Below are positions 15,896 through 23,579 of a stretch of 64,000 bases of DNA, in pieces. Under the pieces are notes generated by a model. It searched no databases. It was given only the letters and a program-made list of their open reading frames with translations, and was not told the origin of the DNA. A program made the translations under genes and the position numbers. Each line of letters starts with the position of its first letter. Position 1 is the stretch's first letter. The stretch spans positions 496,001 to 560,000 of the forward strand of contig NZ_JBHUGS010000002.1 in assembly GCF_042682045.1 (NCBI RefSeq), written 5' to 3'. Source of the DNA: Sphingomonas_R arantia (GTDB lineage: Bacteria > Pseudomonadota > Alphaproteobacteria > Sphingomonadales > Sphingomonadaceae).

Positions 15896-17139
15896 TCGCG
15901 ACAGCGACCATCTGGACGATCTGCGCCGGTGCCACCGCGGGCGTGATCGTGCGGCCGTTCCGCTGGCCGGAGGCGGTGTGGGCGGTGGCGGGCGCGGTCC
16001 TGCTGGTCGCCGGCGGGTTCATGCCGTGGGGCGAGGCGGCCGGTGCGGTGGGCGAGGGGCTCGACGTCTACCTGTTCCTCATCGGCATGATGCTGCTGAG
16101 CGAGGTCGCGCGGGCGGAGGGACTGTTCGACTGGATCGCCGCGACCGCCGCGATCCATGCGCGCGGATCGTCGCCGCGGCTGTTCGCGCTGGTGTTCGCG
16201 ACCGGTGTCGTGACGACCGCATTCCTGTCGAACGATGCCACTGCGGTCGTGCTGACCCCCGCGGTCTATGCCGCCGCGCGCAAGGCGAAGGCCGATCCGC
16301 TGCCGCTGCTGTTCGCCTGCGCGCTAATCGCCAATGCGGCCAGCTTCGTGCTGCCGATCTCCAACCCCGCGAACCTCGTGCTGTACGGCGGGCGGATGCC
16401 GCCGCTGGCCGAGTGGTTCGGGTCGTTCGCGCTGCCGTCGGTCGCGGCGATCGGCGTGACGTTCCTGATGCTGCGCTGGGTGCAGCGCGACCGGATCGTC
16501 GGCACCTGTAACTCGACGGTCGAGCGCGCGGCGCTAAGCCGGGGCGGGAAGCTGGCCTTTGCGGGGATCGTTGCGACGGCCGTGCTGCTGCTCGTCATGT
16601 CGTTGCGCGGGATCGACCTCGGGTTGCCCACCTGTATCGCGGGCGTGGCGACGACGCTGGTCGTCTGCGCGCTGGCCCGACGTTCGCCCATCGCGGTTGC
16701 GCGGGACGTGTCGTGGAGCGTCCTGCCGCTGGTCGCCGGGCTGTTCGTGCTGGTCGAGGCGCTCGACCGGACCGGCGTGATCGCCCGCGTCGCCGATGCG
16801 CTGCGCACCGCGTCGGCCGATCCGGCGCGCGCGGCGGCGGTGTCCGGCCCGATCCTGGCGTTCGGGTCGAACCTCATGAACAACCTGCCCGCCGGGCTGA
16901 TCGCGAGCAGCGCGGTCGCGCAGGCGCAACCGCCGCGGATCGTGGTCGATGCGCTGCTGATCGGAGTCGATCTCGGCCCCAACCTGTCGATCACCGGCTC
17001 GCTCGCGACGATCCTCTGGCTGCAGGCGATCCGGCGCGAGGGGGAGGATGTCGGCTTCTGGCAGTTCTTCCGGGTCGGGCTCGTCACGATGGTGCCCGCG
17101 CTGGTCGCGGCGCTCGGCGTCCGGTTGCTGATCGGATGA
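15892..17139 (+). CDS. arsB: ArsB-type arsenite/anion permease
   Basis: A 415-residue inner-membrane carrier of the ArsB/NhaD (ion transporter) superfamily with 10-12 hydrophobic segments. Landmarks of ArsB are visible: VVTTAFLSNDATAVVLTPAV, LPISNPANLVLYG, FGSNLMNNLPAGLIASS and GVDLGPNLSITGSLATILWL. By family it exports arsenite or antimonite using the proton motive force. The GTG at 15892 is chosen because a coupled leader ORF with a strong ribosome binding site ends there and the hydrophobic domain starts at once; an in-frame GTG at 15850 would add 14 polar residues. There is no arsR, arsC or arsH beside it, which is unusual for an arsenic operon, so the substrate is less certain. An MFS gene follows after 55 bases. 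Confidence 0.78.
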   Translation: MIATATIWTICAGATAGVIVRPFRWPEAVWAVAGAVLLVAGGFMPWGEAAGAVGEGLDVYLFLIGMMLLSEVARAEGLFDWIAATAAIHARGSSPRLFALVFATGVVTTAFLSNDATAVVLTPAVYAAARKAKADPLPLLFACALIANAASFVLPISNPANLVLYGGRMPPLAEWFGSFALPSVAAIGVTFLMLRWVQRDRIVGTCNSTVERAALSRGGKLAFAGIVATAVLLLVMSLRGIDLGLPTCIAGVATTLVVCALARRSPIAVARDVSWSVLPLVAGLFVLVEALDRTGVIARVADALRTASADPARAAAVSGPILAFGSNLMNNLPAGLIASSAVAQAQPPRIVVDALLIGVDLGPNLSITGSLATILWLQAIRREGEDVGFWQFFRVGLVTMVPALVAALGVRLLIG

Positions 17140-17194
17140 CACCCTTCTCTACCGGCCCCTCCCCCGGCACCCTCCCCCGAACGGACGCACAGCC

Positions 17195-18424
17195 ATGGTC
17201 GCAGACACCAGACCCAACCCGTCGCAGGGCCGCACGCTAGACGCGCTCAACTTCTTCCTGGCGGACGTGCGCGACGGGCTCGGGCCGTATCTCGCCATCT
17301 ACCTGCTTGCGGTGCGCGGGCCGGCGCATGGCTGGAACGAGGCGACGGTCGGCCTGGTCCTGACGATCGCCGGCATCGTCGGGCTGCTCGGCCAGACGCC
17401 CGCGGGCAGCCTGATCGACCGCAGCCGCAACAAGCCGCGGATCGTGATGATCGCAGCGCTACTGGTGACGATCAGCAGCCTGTCGCTGCCCGTCGTGTCG
17501 GGCTTCACCTTCGTTGCGATCACACAATCGGTCGCTGCGGTGGCGGGTGCGGTGTTCGCCCCGGCGATCTCGGCGATCACGCTGGGTCTGGTGGGCCCCA
17601 AGCTGTTCGCGCGACGGGTCGGGCGGAACGAGGCGTTCAACCATGCCGGCAACGCGGTGTCGGCGGCGCTGGCGGGCGTGCTGGCCTGGAATTTCGGGCC
17701 GGTCGTGGTGTTCTGGCTGATGGGCGGGCTGACCGTGGCGAGCATCGTCACTACCATGCGGATCCGCAACGCGGACATCGACAATGCCGTCGCGCGCGGG
17801 CTCGAATGCGAGCCGGAGGAAGGGTGCGAGGAGCCGAGCGGCTGGAAGGCGCTCGTCGAGAACCGGCCGCTGCTGCTGTTCGCGGTGATCGCGTTCCTGT
17901 TCCACCTCGCCAACGCCGCGATGCTGACGTCGGTCAGCCAGCTGCTGTCGCGCACGGTGGGCAAGGATCAGGCGACCTCGCTGACCGCCGCGTGCATCGT
18001 CGCGGCGCAGTTGGTGATGGTGCCGGTCGCGGTCATCGTCGGGCGCAACACCGATCGCTGGGGGACGAAGCCGCTGTTCCTGGTCGCGTTCGGCGTGCTG
18101 GCGGCGCGCGGCGCGCTCTATACCGTGTCGAACGATCCGTGGTGGCTGGTCGGGGTGCAGGCGCTGGACGGGGTCGGCGCCGGCATCTTCGGCGCGCTGT
18201 TCCCCGTGTTGATCGCGGACCTGACCAAGGGGACCGGGCGGTTCAACGTCAGCCAGGGTGCGGTCGCCAGTGCACAGGGGCTGGGTGCGGCGCTGTCCGC
18301 ATCGCTGGCCGGCGGGATCATCGTGTCGGCGGGCTATGCCGCGGGGTTCCTGACGCTGGCCGGGATCGCCGTGGCGGGCCTCGCGCTCTACGCAATCGCG
18401 ATGCCGGAGACAAAAAAGGGGTGA
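17195..18424 (+). CDS. MFS transporter
   Basis: A 409-residue 12-TM major facilitator. Helix 1 begins ALNFFLADVRDGLGPYLAIYL, and the loop-2/3 motif GQTPAGSLIDRSRNKPR is the usual MFS motif A. A charged central loop (ECEPEEGCEEPSGWKAL, about residues 203-219) divides two six-helix halves; GRNTDRWGTKP repeats motif A in the second half. The substrate is not recognisable; the type recurs in proteobacteria without assigned function. The 55-base gap after arsB suggests the two are an operon, but it lacks the adjacent GAPDH gene of ArsJ systems. The start at 17195 gives a short polar N-terminus. Confidence 0.85.
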   Translation: MVADTRPNPSQGRTLDALNFFLADVRDGLGPYLAIYLLAVRGPAHGWNEATVGLVLTIAGIVGLLGQTPAGSLIDRSRNKPRIVMIAALLVTISSLSLPVVSGFTFVAITQSVAAVAGAVFAPAISAITLGLVGPKLFARRVGRNEAFNHAGNAVSAALAGVLAWNFGPVVVFWLMGGLTVASIVTTMRIRNADIDNAVARGLECEPEEGCEEPSGWKALVENRPLLLFAVIAFLFHLANAAMLTSVSQLLSRTVGKDQATSLTAACIVAAQLVMVPVAVIVGRNTDRWGTKPLFLVAFGVLAARGALYTVSNDPWWLVGVQALDGVGAGIFGALFPVLIADLTKGTGRFNVSQGAVASAQGLGAALSASLAGGIIVSAGYAAGFLTLAGIAVAGLALYAIAMPETKKG

Positions 18425-18448
18425 CCCGAAAAAATTTGCGGCGACATT

Positions 18449-18476
18449 CTTGACGGTCGGAAGGCCCGAATTATCT
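18449..18476 (+). promoter_or_regulatory. RpoH (heat-shock sigma) promoter, candidate
   Basis: CTTG (18449-18452), a 17-base spacer and ATTATCT (18470-18476) match the alphaproteobacterial RpoH consensus CTTG-N17-CYTATNT with one mismatch. Transcription would start near 18483, leaving a ~95-base leader before the Hsp20 gene. Confidence 0.6.
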
Positions 18477-18483
18477 CGCTCGC

Positions 18484-18577
18484 CGTCGGATGCGTTGGTC
18501 GGTCCGGCACCCAAGTTGAGGGCACCGGCTCTCCCGGTGCTCCTTGTGCTCAGATTGCTCATGAGGAGGATTTGGAT
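18484..18577 (+). promoter_or_regulatory. ROSE-like RNA thermometer in the hsp20 leader
   Basis: The 3' part holds TTGCT (18555-18559) facing AGGAT (18567-18571), which includes the Shine-Dalgarno. Antiparallel pairing gives U-U, U-A, G-G, C-G, U-A, the signature mismatch pattern of ROSE elements, closed by one more C-G. Upstream, GCACCGG (18522-18528) pairs with CCGGTGC (18534-18540) as a stable separate stem. ROSE thermometers mask the ribosome site of small heat-shock genes at low temperature in rhizobia and many proteobacteria. Confidence 0.65.
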
Positions 18578-19057
18578 ATGAGGACGAGCTTCGATTTCAC
18601 CCCCTATCGGCGGTCCACGGTCGGTTTCGACCGGTTGTTCGACCTGCTCGAAACCAACGCGCGCGTCGAGACGGTCGACAGCTACCCGCCGTTCGATATC
18701 GAGCGCGAGAGCGAGGACAGCTACCAGATCACGCTGGCGGTGGCCGGGTTCCGCCCCGAGGACATCGACATCGTGGCGCAGGACAACCAGCTGACCGTCA
18801 GCGGACGCCGGCCGGACGAACGCGACGAAGGCCGCTTCGTACACCGCGGCATCGCGACCCGCGCGTTCGAGCGCCGCTTCCAGCTCGCCGATTTCGTGCA
18901 GGTGCAGGGCGCGCGGTTCGACAACGGGCTGCTGCGCATCGCGCTGCGCCGCGAGGTGCCGGAGGCGATGAAGCCGCGCCGGATCGAGATCGCGAGCGCC
19001 GCCAGCGCGGCCAACGACCGGATCGAAGCGCCGGTCGCGGATCGCAACGCCGCCTGA
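18578..19057 (+). CDS. Small heat-shock protein, Hsp20 / alpha-crystallin family
   Basis: A 159-residue ATP-independent holdase chaperone. After FDFTPYRRSTVGFDRLFDLL, which is the class A (IbpA-like) N-terminus, the alpha-crystallin domain covers about residues 35-130: YPPFDIERESEDSYQITLAVAGF, DNQLTVSGRR, and the C-terminal GLLRIALRREVPE carrying the conserved G-x-L-x-I element. The tail has RRIEIASA instead of a clean IXI motif. The ATG at 18578 lies eight bases after AGGAGG. An RpoH-like promoter and a ROSE-like leader precede it and a strong terminator follows, so control is probably double, by sigma factor and by RNA melting. Confidence 0.92.
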   Translation: MRTSFDFTPYRRSTVGFDRLFDLLETNARVETVDSYPPFDIERESEDSYQITLAVAGFRPEDIDIVAQDNQLTVSGRRPDERDEGRFVHRGIATRAFERRFQLADFVQVQGARFDNGLLRIALRREVPEAMKPRRIEIASAASAANDRIEAPVADRNAA

Positions 19058-19078
19058 TCCGACGTCACGACGCAACGC

Positions 19079-19117
19079 GGGCCGTCGCCGGTTTCGGGAC
19101 CGGCGGCGGCCCTTTTT
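19079..19117 (+). terminator. Intrinsic terminator after hsp20
   Basis: GGGCCGTCGCCGGT and ACCGGCGGCGGCCC form a long stem with a TTCGGG loop followed by TTTTT. It begins 22 bases after the stop. Confidence 0.88.
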
Positions 19118-19210
19118 GTTGTCCGCGGCGTTCGATCAAACCGGTGCATGCCGCTGCCACCTTGGGCTAAAGGGTGCACGACGCGGCGCGACCGCAACGG
19201 AAGGGTGAGC

Positions 19211-20383
19211 ATGACATCGACGGAACAGCCGGCGGGCGCGACCCCGATCGGTCGCGGGCTGACGTTTGCGATGGCGGCGGCGGCGGGCGTTGCGGTCGCC
19301 AACATCTACTACAACCAGCCGATGCTGGGCGTGATGGAGCGCGACCTGCCGGGTGGGATCATGCCGCTGGTGCCGACCGCGACGCAGCTGGGCTATGCCG
19401 CCGGGCTGTTCCTGCTCGTCCCGTTGGGCGACCTGGTCGAACGGCGGCGGTTGATCGTGGTGCAGTTCATCGCATTGGCCGCCGCACTGGCGATGGTGGC
19501 GGCAGCGCCGGGTGCGGCGCTGGTGCTGGTCGCCTCGCTGCTCGTCGGCGTGCTGGCGACCGTCGCGCAGCAGATCGTGCCGTTCGCCGCGCATCTGGCG
19601 ACGCCGGAACGGCGCGGGGCGACCGTCGGCACCGTGATGGCGGGGCTGCTCTGCGGCATCCTGCTCAGCCGCACGCTTGCCGGGTTCGTCGCGACCCATG
19701 CGGGCTGGCGGGAGATGTTCTGGCTTGGCGTGCCGATGGCGCTGGGCGCGGCGGCGGTGATGGCGATGCGGCTGCCGCGCAGCATGCCGGCGGCGGAGAT
19801 GCGCTACACCGCGCTGATCGCGTCGCTGGCCGATCTATGGCGGACCTTCCCGGCGCTGCGCCGTGCGGCGGTGACGCAGGCGTTGCTGTTCGGCGGCTTC
19901 AGCGCGTTCTGGACGATCCTCGCGCTCTTGCTCCAGACGCCGGAGTTCGGGCTGGGCGCGGACATCGCCGGGCTGTTCGGCGTGGTGGGCGCGGTTGGCG
20001 TGCTGGCCGCGCCCATTGCGGGGCGGATCGCGGACCGTCGCGGGCCGCAGCCGGTGATCATCCTGGGCGCCGCGCTGACTTTGGTCGCGTGGATCATCTT
20101 CGGGTTGTGGGTGTCGATCGCCGGGCTGATCGTCGGCGTCATCCTGCTCGATTTCGGGGTGCAGGGCGCGATGGTGTCGAACCAGCATATCGTGTTCGCC
20201 TTGCGGCCGGAGGCGCGGGCGCGGCTCAACACCATCTTCATGGGCGCGATGTTCCTGGGCGGTGCCGCTGGGTCGGCGACCGCGATCTGGGCGTGGAACG
20301 CCGGCTGGACCGCGGTGACGATCGTCGGTGGCACGCTGTCCGCCGCGGCGTTGCTGATCCAGCTGCTCCACGCCCGGCGGTAG
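19211..20383 (+). CDS. MFS transporter (drug/metabolite efflux type)
   Basis: A 390-residue 12-TM carrier. The first helix AMAAAAGVAVANIYYNQPML is characteristic of a large MFS branch (YgaY/YfcJ-like) with the NIYYNQP signature; LVPLGDLVERRRLI is motif A and GRIADRRGPQP its second-half counterpart. This branch is usually annotated as multidrug or uncharacterised efflux. The start at 19211 has AAGGGTGAG upstream. It is flanked by the hsp20 terminator and by a convergent TonB receptor gene 47 bases away, so it is transcribed alone. No regulator adjoins it and the substrate is unknown. Confidence 0.87.
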   Translation: MTSTEQPAGATPIGRGLTFAMAAAAGVAVANIYYNQPMLGVMERDLPGGIMPLVPTATQLGYAAGLFLLVPLGDLVERRRLIVVQFIALAAALAMVAAAPGAALVLVASLLVGVLATVAQQIVPFAAHLATPERRGATVGTVMAGLLCGILLSRTLAGFVATHAGWREMFWLGVPMALGAAAVMAMRLPRSMPAAEMRYTALIASLADLWRTFPALRRAAVTQALLFGGFSAFWTILALLLQTPEFGLGADIAGLFGVVGAVGVLAAPIAGRIADRRGPQPVIILGAALTLVAWIIFGLWVSIAGLIVGVILLDFGVQGAMVSNQHIVFALRPEARARLNTIFMGAMFLGGAAGSATAIWAWNAGWTAVTIVGGTLSAAALLIQLLHARR

Positions 20384-20430
20384 GAACTCGAAGCCGCCGG
20401 TCCCTCTCCGGGGACCGGCGGGATCACGCG

Positions 20431-23400
20431 CTAGAACCGGGCGCGGACACCGGCGCGGTAGAAACGGCCGAGCGTGTCGTACAGTGCCGGGTTGACGTCC
20501 AGGCCGGTGTTGGTCTGCGGCGCGGCCGCCGGATCATGATCGAACACGTTTTCGACGCGGAAGAACGCGCTGACCTGCTTGGTCAGGTTCACCGATCCAC
20601 CGACGTCGACATAGAAGGCGCCCTTCATCTTGTTGTAGTCGATCGTCGGGTTGTTGGCGGTCGAGGCGGGACAGCCCGTGGTGCAGACGACATACTGGTT
20701 GCCGAAATTGCCGTCCGAGAACCAGCGTTGCTGGATGTTGATGCTGAACAGGTCGTTGTCGTAGCTCTGCGTCGCCAGCCACTTCCAGTTGGGCGTCGCG
20801 CCGTTGTTGGCGCCGGCCTGATCGACCGTAGCGACACCAGCGATGCCGGCCGCCACCTTGAACTCCCGCACGTGCGTGCCGAGTGCGCGGACCGTGAAGC
20901 TGCCCGGCAGGCCGAGCGGCTGCTTCCAGGCGTAGCTCGCCTCGATATCGAACCCGCTGGTCTTCCACGATGCCAGGTTGAACGGCTGGACGTTCACGAA
21001 ATTGCCGCCCTGCGTCGGGCTGTTCAATTCGAAGCCGCCGCAGAACGCCTGGTTCCCTTCGAAACAGAAGCGCACGATCTGGTCCGCCGACAGGGTCGAT
21101 ACGACGCCGTTCAGCTTGATGTTGTAATAGTCGAACGACAGGCTGAGCCCCGGCAGCCAGGACGGACGCGACAGAACGATGCCCGCCTCGGTATTGCGCG
21201 CGATCTCGGGCTTCAGGTCGGTGTTACCGACCGTATTCTGGAAGATCTGCACGGCAGGCCCGCCGAACGGATTCGTGAAGCTGGGCAACGTCGTGACGGT
21301 AGGCGCCGCGAACAGTTCCGACAGGTTCGGCGCGCGCACGTCGCGCGACGTGACGGCGCGCAGCCGGATACCGTCGAGCGGCGTCTCCCACGTCCCGCCG
21401 ACCTTCCACGCCCAGATCGTACCCGACGTGCTGTAACGCGTCACGCGGGCGGCGCCGTTCACGTTCGCCTTGCCGATCGCCTCACTGTCGAACAGCGGAA
21501 GGTTGAGTTCGAGAAACCCTTCGTAGACGTCGTACTTGCCGGTCCCGTTCTTGTAGTTGCCGGCGGCCCAGTTGCTGCCGAGCGTCGAGTTCAACAGCGG
21601 ATCGGCCGGATAGGCTTCGCTGTTCGGGCTGACGTCGGTCACGCCGGCACCGTAAGGGTCGCCGCGGACGCGGTAATATTCGCGGCGATATTCGGCGCCG
21701 AACGCGACAGACAGCGGCCCCGCCCACAGCTCGACCGGCTCGCCCGAGAAGTTGAGGCTGGCGACGTCCTGCTTCAGCGTCGTGCGCTGCAACGGCCCGT
21801 TGGCCGGGGTGACATAGGCAAGCGCCGCCGCCGACGGTTCCGCGCCGCCGAAGATGTTGATCGGCTGGCACCCCGCCGCCCGCGCCGCCGCATCGGCGCA
21901 GACGATCGCGCCGTTCAGCGTGATCGCGTTGGTCGCCGCGACATAGCGGTTCTGCAACACGGTCCGCTCGACGTCGATCGCCGCCTTGGTGACGCCGTGT
22001 TCGTAATAGCCGTCATAGGTCCAGTCGGTGCCACCGACGTCGAACTTGCCCTTCAGTCCGGCGACGAAGCGATATTGCCGGCGATCGGTCTGGACCAGCG
22101 GGTTGGGGAAGTTCGCGTTGCTGCTGCCGAAGTTGAACTGGGTGATGCCCGCGGTGGCGCAGCGATCGCGGACGAGCTGCGGCAGATACGGGTTCGCGCA
22201 CTGCACGGTCAGGTTGGGGCGGTTGTAGCCCGGGCTCGGCTGGTTGCTGGTCTTCACCTGCGCCACGTTGACCGTGACATAGGCTTCGCTGCTTTCCGCG
22301 AAGTCGTAGCCGATCCGGCCGAAGCCGATCAGCCGTTCGAGCGACGACTTGAGCGACGCGCCGGAGCCGGGGGCCCCCGAAAGATCGCCACCGACGCAGA
22401 AGCTGTTGCCGGGGAAGCAGTTGGTGACGGCACCGGTACCCGTCGGACGGCCGTTCGACCCGTAATTGAACTGATACGGCGCACCGTTCTGGTCGAACGC
22501 GATCCCCTGCAACGGCCCGTTGTTGATCAGGCCGTATTTCGCATATTGATAGGGCTGCGCGAAATCGCGGTAGTTGAACTGCGGCAGGCCGTTATTGGTC
22601 TGCCCGGTGTTGAGCAGCGTCGACGCGCGGTACCAGTTGCGCTCCTTGGCCAGGTCGGTGCCGTAGTCGCCGGGCCCGACGCCGTCCTCGTCGTCATACT
22701 CACCGCTGACGATCACGTGCAGCCGGTCGTCCAGCAACGAAGCGCCGTAGGCCGCCTGGACCAGCGCCTGCTTGTCGTCGCCGTAGCGTGTGACGCCGCC
22801 CTGGACATTGGCCTTGAACCCCTTGAACCGCGTGTCGGTGATGAAGTTGACCACGCCGCCGACCGCGTCGGACCCGTAGGATGCGGACGCGCCGCCGGTC
22901 ACCACGTCGACCCGCTTGATCAGCAGCTGGGGGAACATGCTGATGTCCGGAACGCCGGTGACGTTGGCGCCCACCACCCGCTGCCCGTCGAGCAGCGTCA
23001 GCGTGCGGATCGCGCCGAGACCGCGCAGCGAGAAGGAGCTGAGCCCCTGCGTGCCGCTGGACGTGCTGAACGTGCCGGTGGATGCGCCGGTCGATCCCTG
23101 CAACGACGGAAGCTGGGCGATGGTGTTGAAGATGTTGGGCTGCGCATTTTTCAGGATCGCGTCCTCGCCAATCACCGTGGTGGGCGTCGGCGCGGCGAAC
23201 CCGCTGGAGGTGATGCGCGTGCCGGTGACGACGATCGATCCGGCGTCCTGCGGGCCTTCGGCGGGCGTGGTGCGCGGCGCGATCGACTGGTCCGGGGCGG
23301 CCGGATCGGCGGAACGGGTGGAGGCCGGGACGCCCGCGTCGGCCGGCGGCGTGACCGGTGCCGCCTGCGCGAAGGCCGGCGCGCTGGCGAGCGATGCGGC

Positions 23401-23469
23401 CAGCGCGGCGAGGCTGCCGGCGACGCGCCATGCAACGGTCGATGTACGAATCCCCTGTTCGGTCGTCAT
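20431..23469 (-). CDS. Large TonB-dependent receptor, probable carbohydrate type
   Basis: A 1012-residue outer-membrane receptor. Residues 1-35 form the signal (VAWRVAGSLAALAAS ending APAFAQ). A Pro/Ala-rich linker precedes the TonB box region SIVVTGTRITSSGF; the plug has LGAIRTLTLLDGQRVVG, RVDVVTGGASASYGSDAVGG and VVNFITDTRFKGFKANV. The barrel ends DTLGRFYRAGVRARF with terminal Phe. The size (~1000) and plug type match receptors that import plant-derived compounds or oligosaccharides in Sphingomonas and Caulobacter. It lies 111 bases downstream of a GH55-like gene on the same strand, and both have a CGCGAC-N4-GTCGCG palindrome upstream. The likely ligand is the glycan product of that enzyme; this is inference. 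Confidence 0.9.
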   Translation of the reverse strand: MTTEQGIRTSTVAWRVAGSLAALAASLASAPAFAQAAPVTPPADAGVPASTRSADPAAPDQSIAPRTTPAEGPQDAGSIVVTGTRITSSGFAAPTPTTVIGEDAILKNAQPNIFNTIAQLPSLQGSTGASTGTFSTSSGTQGLSSFSLRGLGAIRTLTLLDGQRVVGANVTGVPDISMFPQLLIKRVDVVTGGASASYGSDAVGGVVNFITDTRFKGFKANVQGGVTRYGDDKQALVQAAYGASLLDDRLHVIVSGEYDDEDGVGPGDYGTDLAKERNWYRASTLLNTGQTNNGLPQFNYRDFAQPYQYAKYGLINNGPLQGIAFDQNGAPYQFNYGSNGRPTGTGAVTNCFPGNSFCVGGDLSGAPGSGASLKSSLERLIGFGRIGYDFAESSEAYVTVNVAQVKTSNQPSPGYNRPNLTVQCANPYLPQLVRDRCATAGITQFNFGSSNANFPNPLVQTDRRQYRFVAGLKGKFDVGGTDWTYDGYYEHGVTKAAIDVERTVLQNRYVAATNAITLNGAIVCADAAARAAGCQPINIFGGAEPSAAALAYVTPANGPLQRTTLKQDVASLNFSGEPVELWAGPLSVAFGAEYRREYYRVRGDPYGAGVTDVSPNSEAYPADPLLNSTLGSNWAAGNYKNGTGKYDVYEGFLELNLPLFDSEAIGKANVNGAARVTRYSTSGTIWAWKVGGTWETPLDGIRLRAVTSRDVRAPNLSELFAAPTVTTLPSFTNPFGGPAVQIFQNTVGNTDLKPEIARNTEAGIVLSRPSWLPGLSLSFDYYNIKLNGVVSTLSADQIVRFCFEGNQAFCGGFELNSPTQGGNFVNVQPFNLASWKTSGFDIEASYAWKQPLGLPGSFTVRALGTHVREFKVAAGIAGVATVDQAGANNGATPNWKWLATQSYDNDLFSINIQQRWFSDGNFGNQYVVCTTGCPASTANNPTIDYNKMKGAFYVDVGGSVNLTKQVSAFFRVENVFDHDPAAAPQTNTGLDVNPALYDTLGRFYRAGVRARF

Positions 23470-23510
23470 GGTTCATCCCCTGTCGTGCACCGTCGTGCGA
23501 TGCTTGTTCT

Positions 23511-23528
23511 GGTTACCGCCGGGTTACC
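23511..23528 (-). promoter_or_regulatory. 11-base-spaced direct repeat GGTAACC upstream of the receptor
   Basis: Two GGTAACC units (minus strand) are spaced 11 bases apart, one helical turn, and lie 42-59 bases before the receptor ATG. This is the usual geometry of sites for response-regulator or LuxR-type dimers. The protein that would bind is unknown. Confidence 0.35.
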
Positions 23529-23550
23529 GGATCGCGGGGGGTGCGGCACC

Positions 23551-23566
23551 CGCGACCATGGTCGCG
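23551..23566. promoter_or_regulatory. Palindromic operator candidate CGCGAC-CATG-GTCGCG
   Basis: A perfect 16-base palindrome in the 110-base gap before the receptor gene. The same half-sites with the same 4-base spacing recur at 26714-26729 before the GH55-like gene, which suggests one regulator controls both. Confidence 0.45.
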
Positions 23567-23579
23567 TGTGGCCCGGAAA

